A program made the translations under genes and the position numbers. Below are positions 5,406 to 5,764 of a stretch of DNA of 5,764 nt, one piece after another (within the stretch, counting starts at the first letter, position 1; each line of letters begins with the position of its first letter). The notes below the pieces were generated by a model, which was given only the letters and a program-made list of their open reading frames with translations, did no database searches and was not told the DNA's origin. This DNA is from Candidatus Sulfotelmatobacter sp. Lineage in GTDB: Bacteria > Acidobacteriota > Terriglobia > Terriglobales > Acidobacteriaceae. The stretch is taken from assembly GCA_030049565.1 (NCBI GenBank), contig JASIKQ010000113.1, positions 1 to 5,764 of the forward strand, in the 5' to 3' direction.

Positions 5406-5764
5406 ATGGCCACTACGCTGGTTCGCCACCCGGCGGTCGCCGGACGCTTTTATCCGCGCGAAGCAAGTTGTCTGCGCGAAGACGTGGGCGGTTATCTTTC
5501 TCAAACTCCCCAACCGCAGCTGATTCGTGCCGTCGGATGTATCGCTCCCCATGCCGGCTATATGTATTCCGGCCATGTCGCAGGCGCGGTTTTTGCACGC
5601 CTGGAAATTCCCGAGCTTTGCCTGGTCATGTGTCCGAACCACACGGGCATGGGGCGGCCTTTAGCGATTATGAGCGAAGGGGAATGGCAGACGCCTTTGG
5701 GCGAGGTTGCCATCGACACTAGGTTCGCTGCCGCGCTTAAGAATCACTGCGCGCTGCTCAACGA
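5406..5764 (+). CDS. amrB: AmmeMemoRadiSam system protein B (MEMO1 family), N-terminal part
   Basis: The first 119 codons are present; the gene runs off the right edge. The product belongs to the Memo family, whose fold resembles class III extradiol dioxygenases (LigB). Motifs seen are RHPAVAGRFYP (7-17), IAPHAGYMYSGHVAG (46-60), MCPNHTGMG (75-83) and WQTPLGEVAID (94-104). H49 and H79 correspond to the metal-site histidines of human MEMO1 (H49, H81); the third residue, a cysteine, would lie beyond the window. In many bacteria and archaea this gene is found with an AMMECR1-domain gene and a radical-SAM gene, a set of unclear biochemical role. Those partners are not in this window, so whether the full set is present is unknown. 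The start is supported by a strong ribosome site and the close spacing after rsmA. The family call is firm, the function is not. Confidence 0.93.
   Translation, partial: MATTLVRHPAVAGRFYPREASCLREDVGGYLSQTPQPQLIRAVGCIAPHAGYMYSGHVAGAVFARLEIPELCLVMCPNHTGMGRPLAIMSEGEWQTPLGEVAIDTRFAAALKNHCALLN

Overview
The window carries parts or all of seven protein genes in a moderately GC-rich bacterial genome. I see no RNA gene, mobile element or CRISPR array. The gene types suggest an Acidobacteriota soil or sediment bacterium (Terriglobia-like): an ankyrin protein with a distinctive N-terminal module, a small exported protein, a stand-alone glgA divergent from rsmA, and an AmmeMemoRadiSam B gene after rsmA. 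This placement rests on family resemblance only.

Left part (1-1034): the 5' end of dinB (DNA polymerase IV) runs leftward off the edge. It is divergent from a complete MgtC/SapB-family membrane protein gene. The 147-base gap between them holds a good promoter candidate for the MgtC gene, with a small dyad over its -35 box. It also holds a -10-like box so close to the dinB ATG that dinB may be leaderless.

Middle part (1035-2896): two leftward genes converge on the MgtC gene. They are a 91-residue exported protein of unknown function and a 364-residue ankyrin-repeat protein. The ankyrin gene's Shine-Dalgarno sequence lies in the loop, and its AUG in the stem, of a possible hairpin. Two small hairpins fill the convergent gap. 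The two gaps of about 220 bases on either side of the ankyrin gene hold no convincing gene.

Right part (2897-5764): glgA (ADP-glucose-dependent glycogen synthase, leftward) is divergent from rsmA (16S rRNA dimethyladenosine transferase, rightward). A Memo-family gene (AmmeMemoRadiSam system protein B) follows rsmA after 23 bases and is cut by the window edge. rsmA and the Memo gene look like an operon. The glgA-rsmA gap contains two overlapping GC-rich dyads that cannot form together.

The genes do not form one pathway: translesion synthesis, membrane/Mg-stress physiology, glycogen synthesis, ribosome maturation and a poorly understood Memo protein. I see no clear new multi-gene system. The parts most worth following up are the small exported protein, the ankyrin start-site hairpin and the rsmA-Memo pairing.
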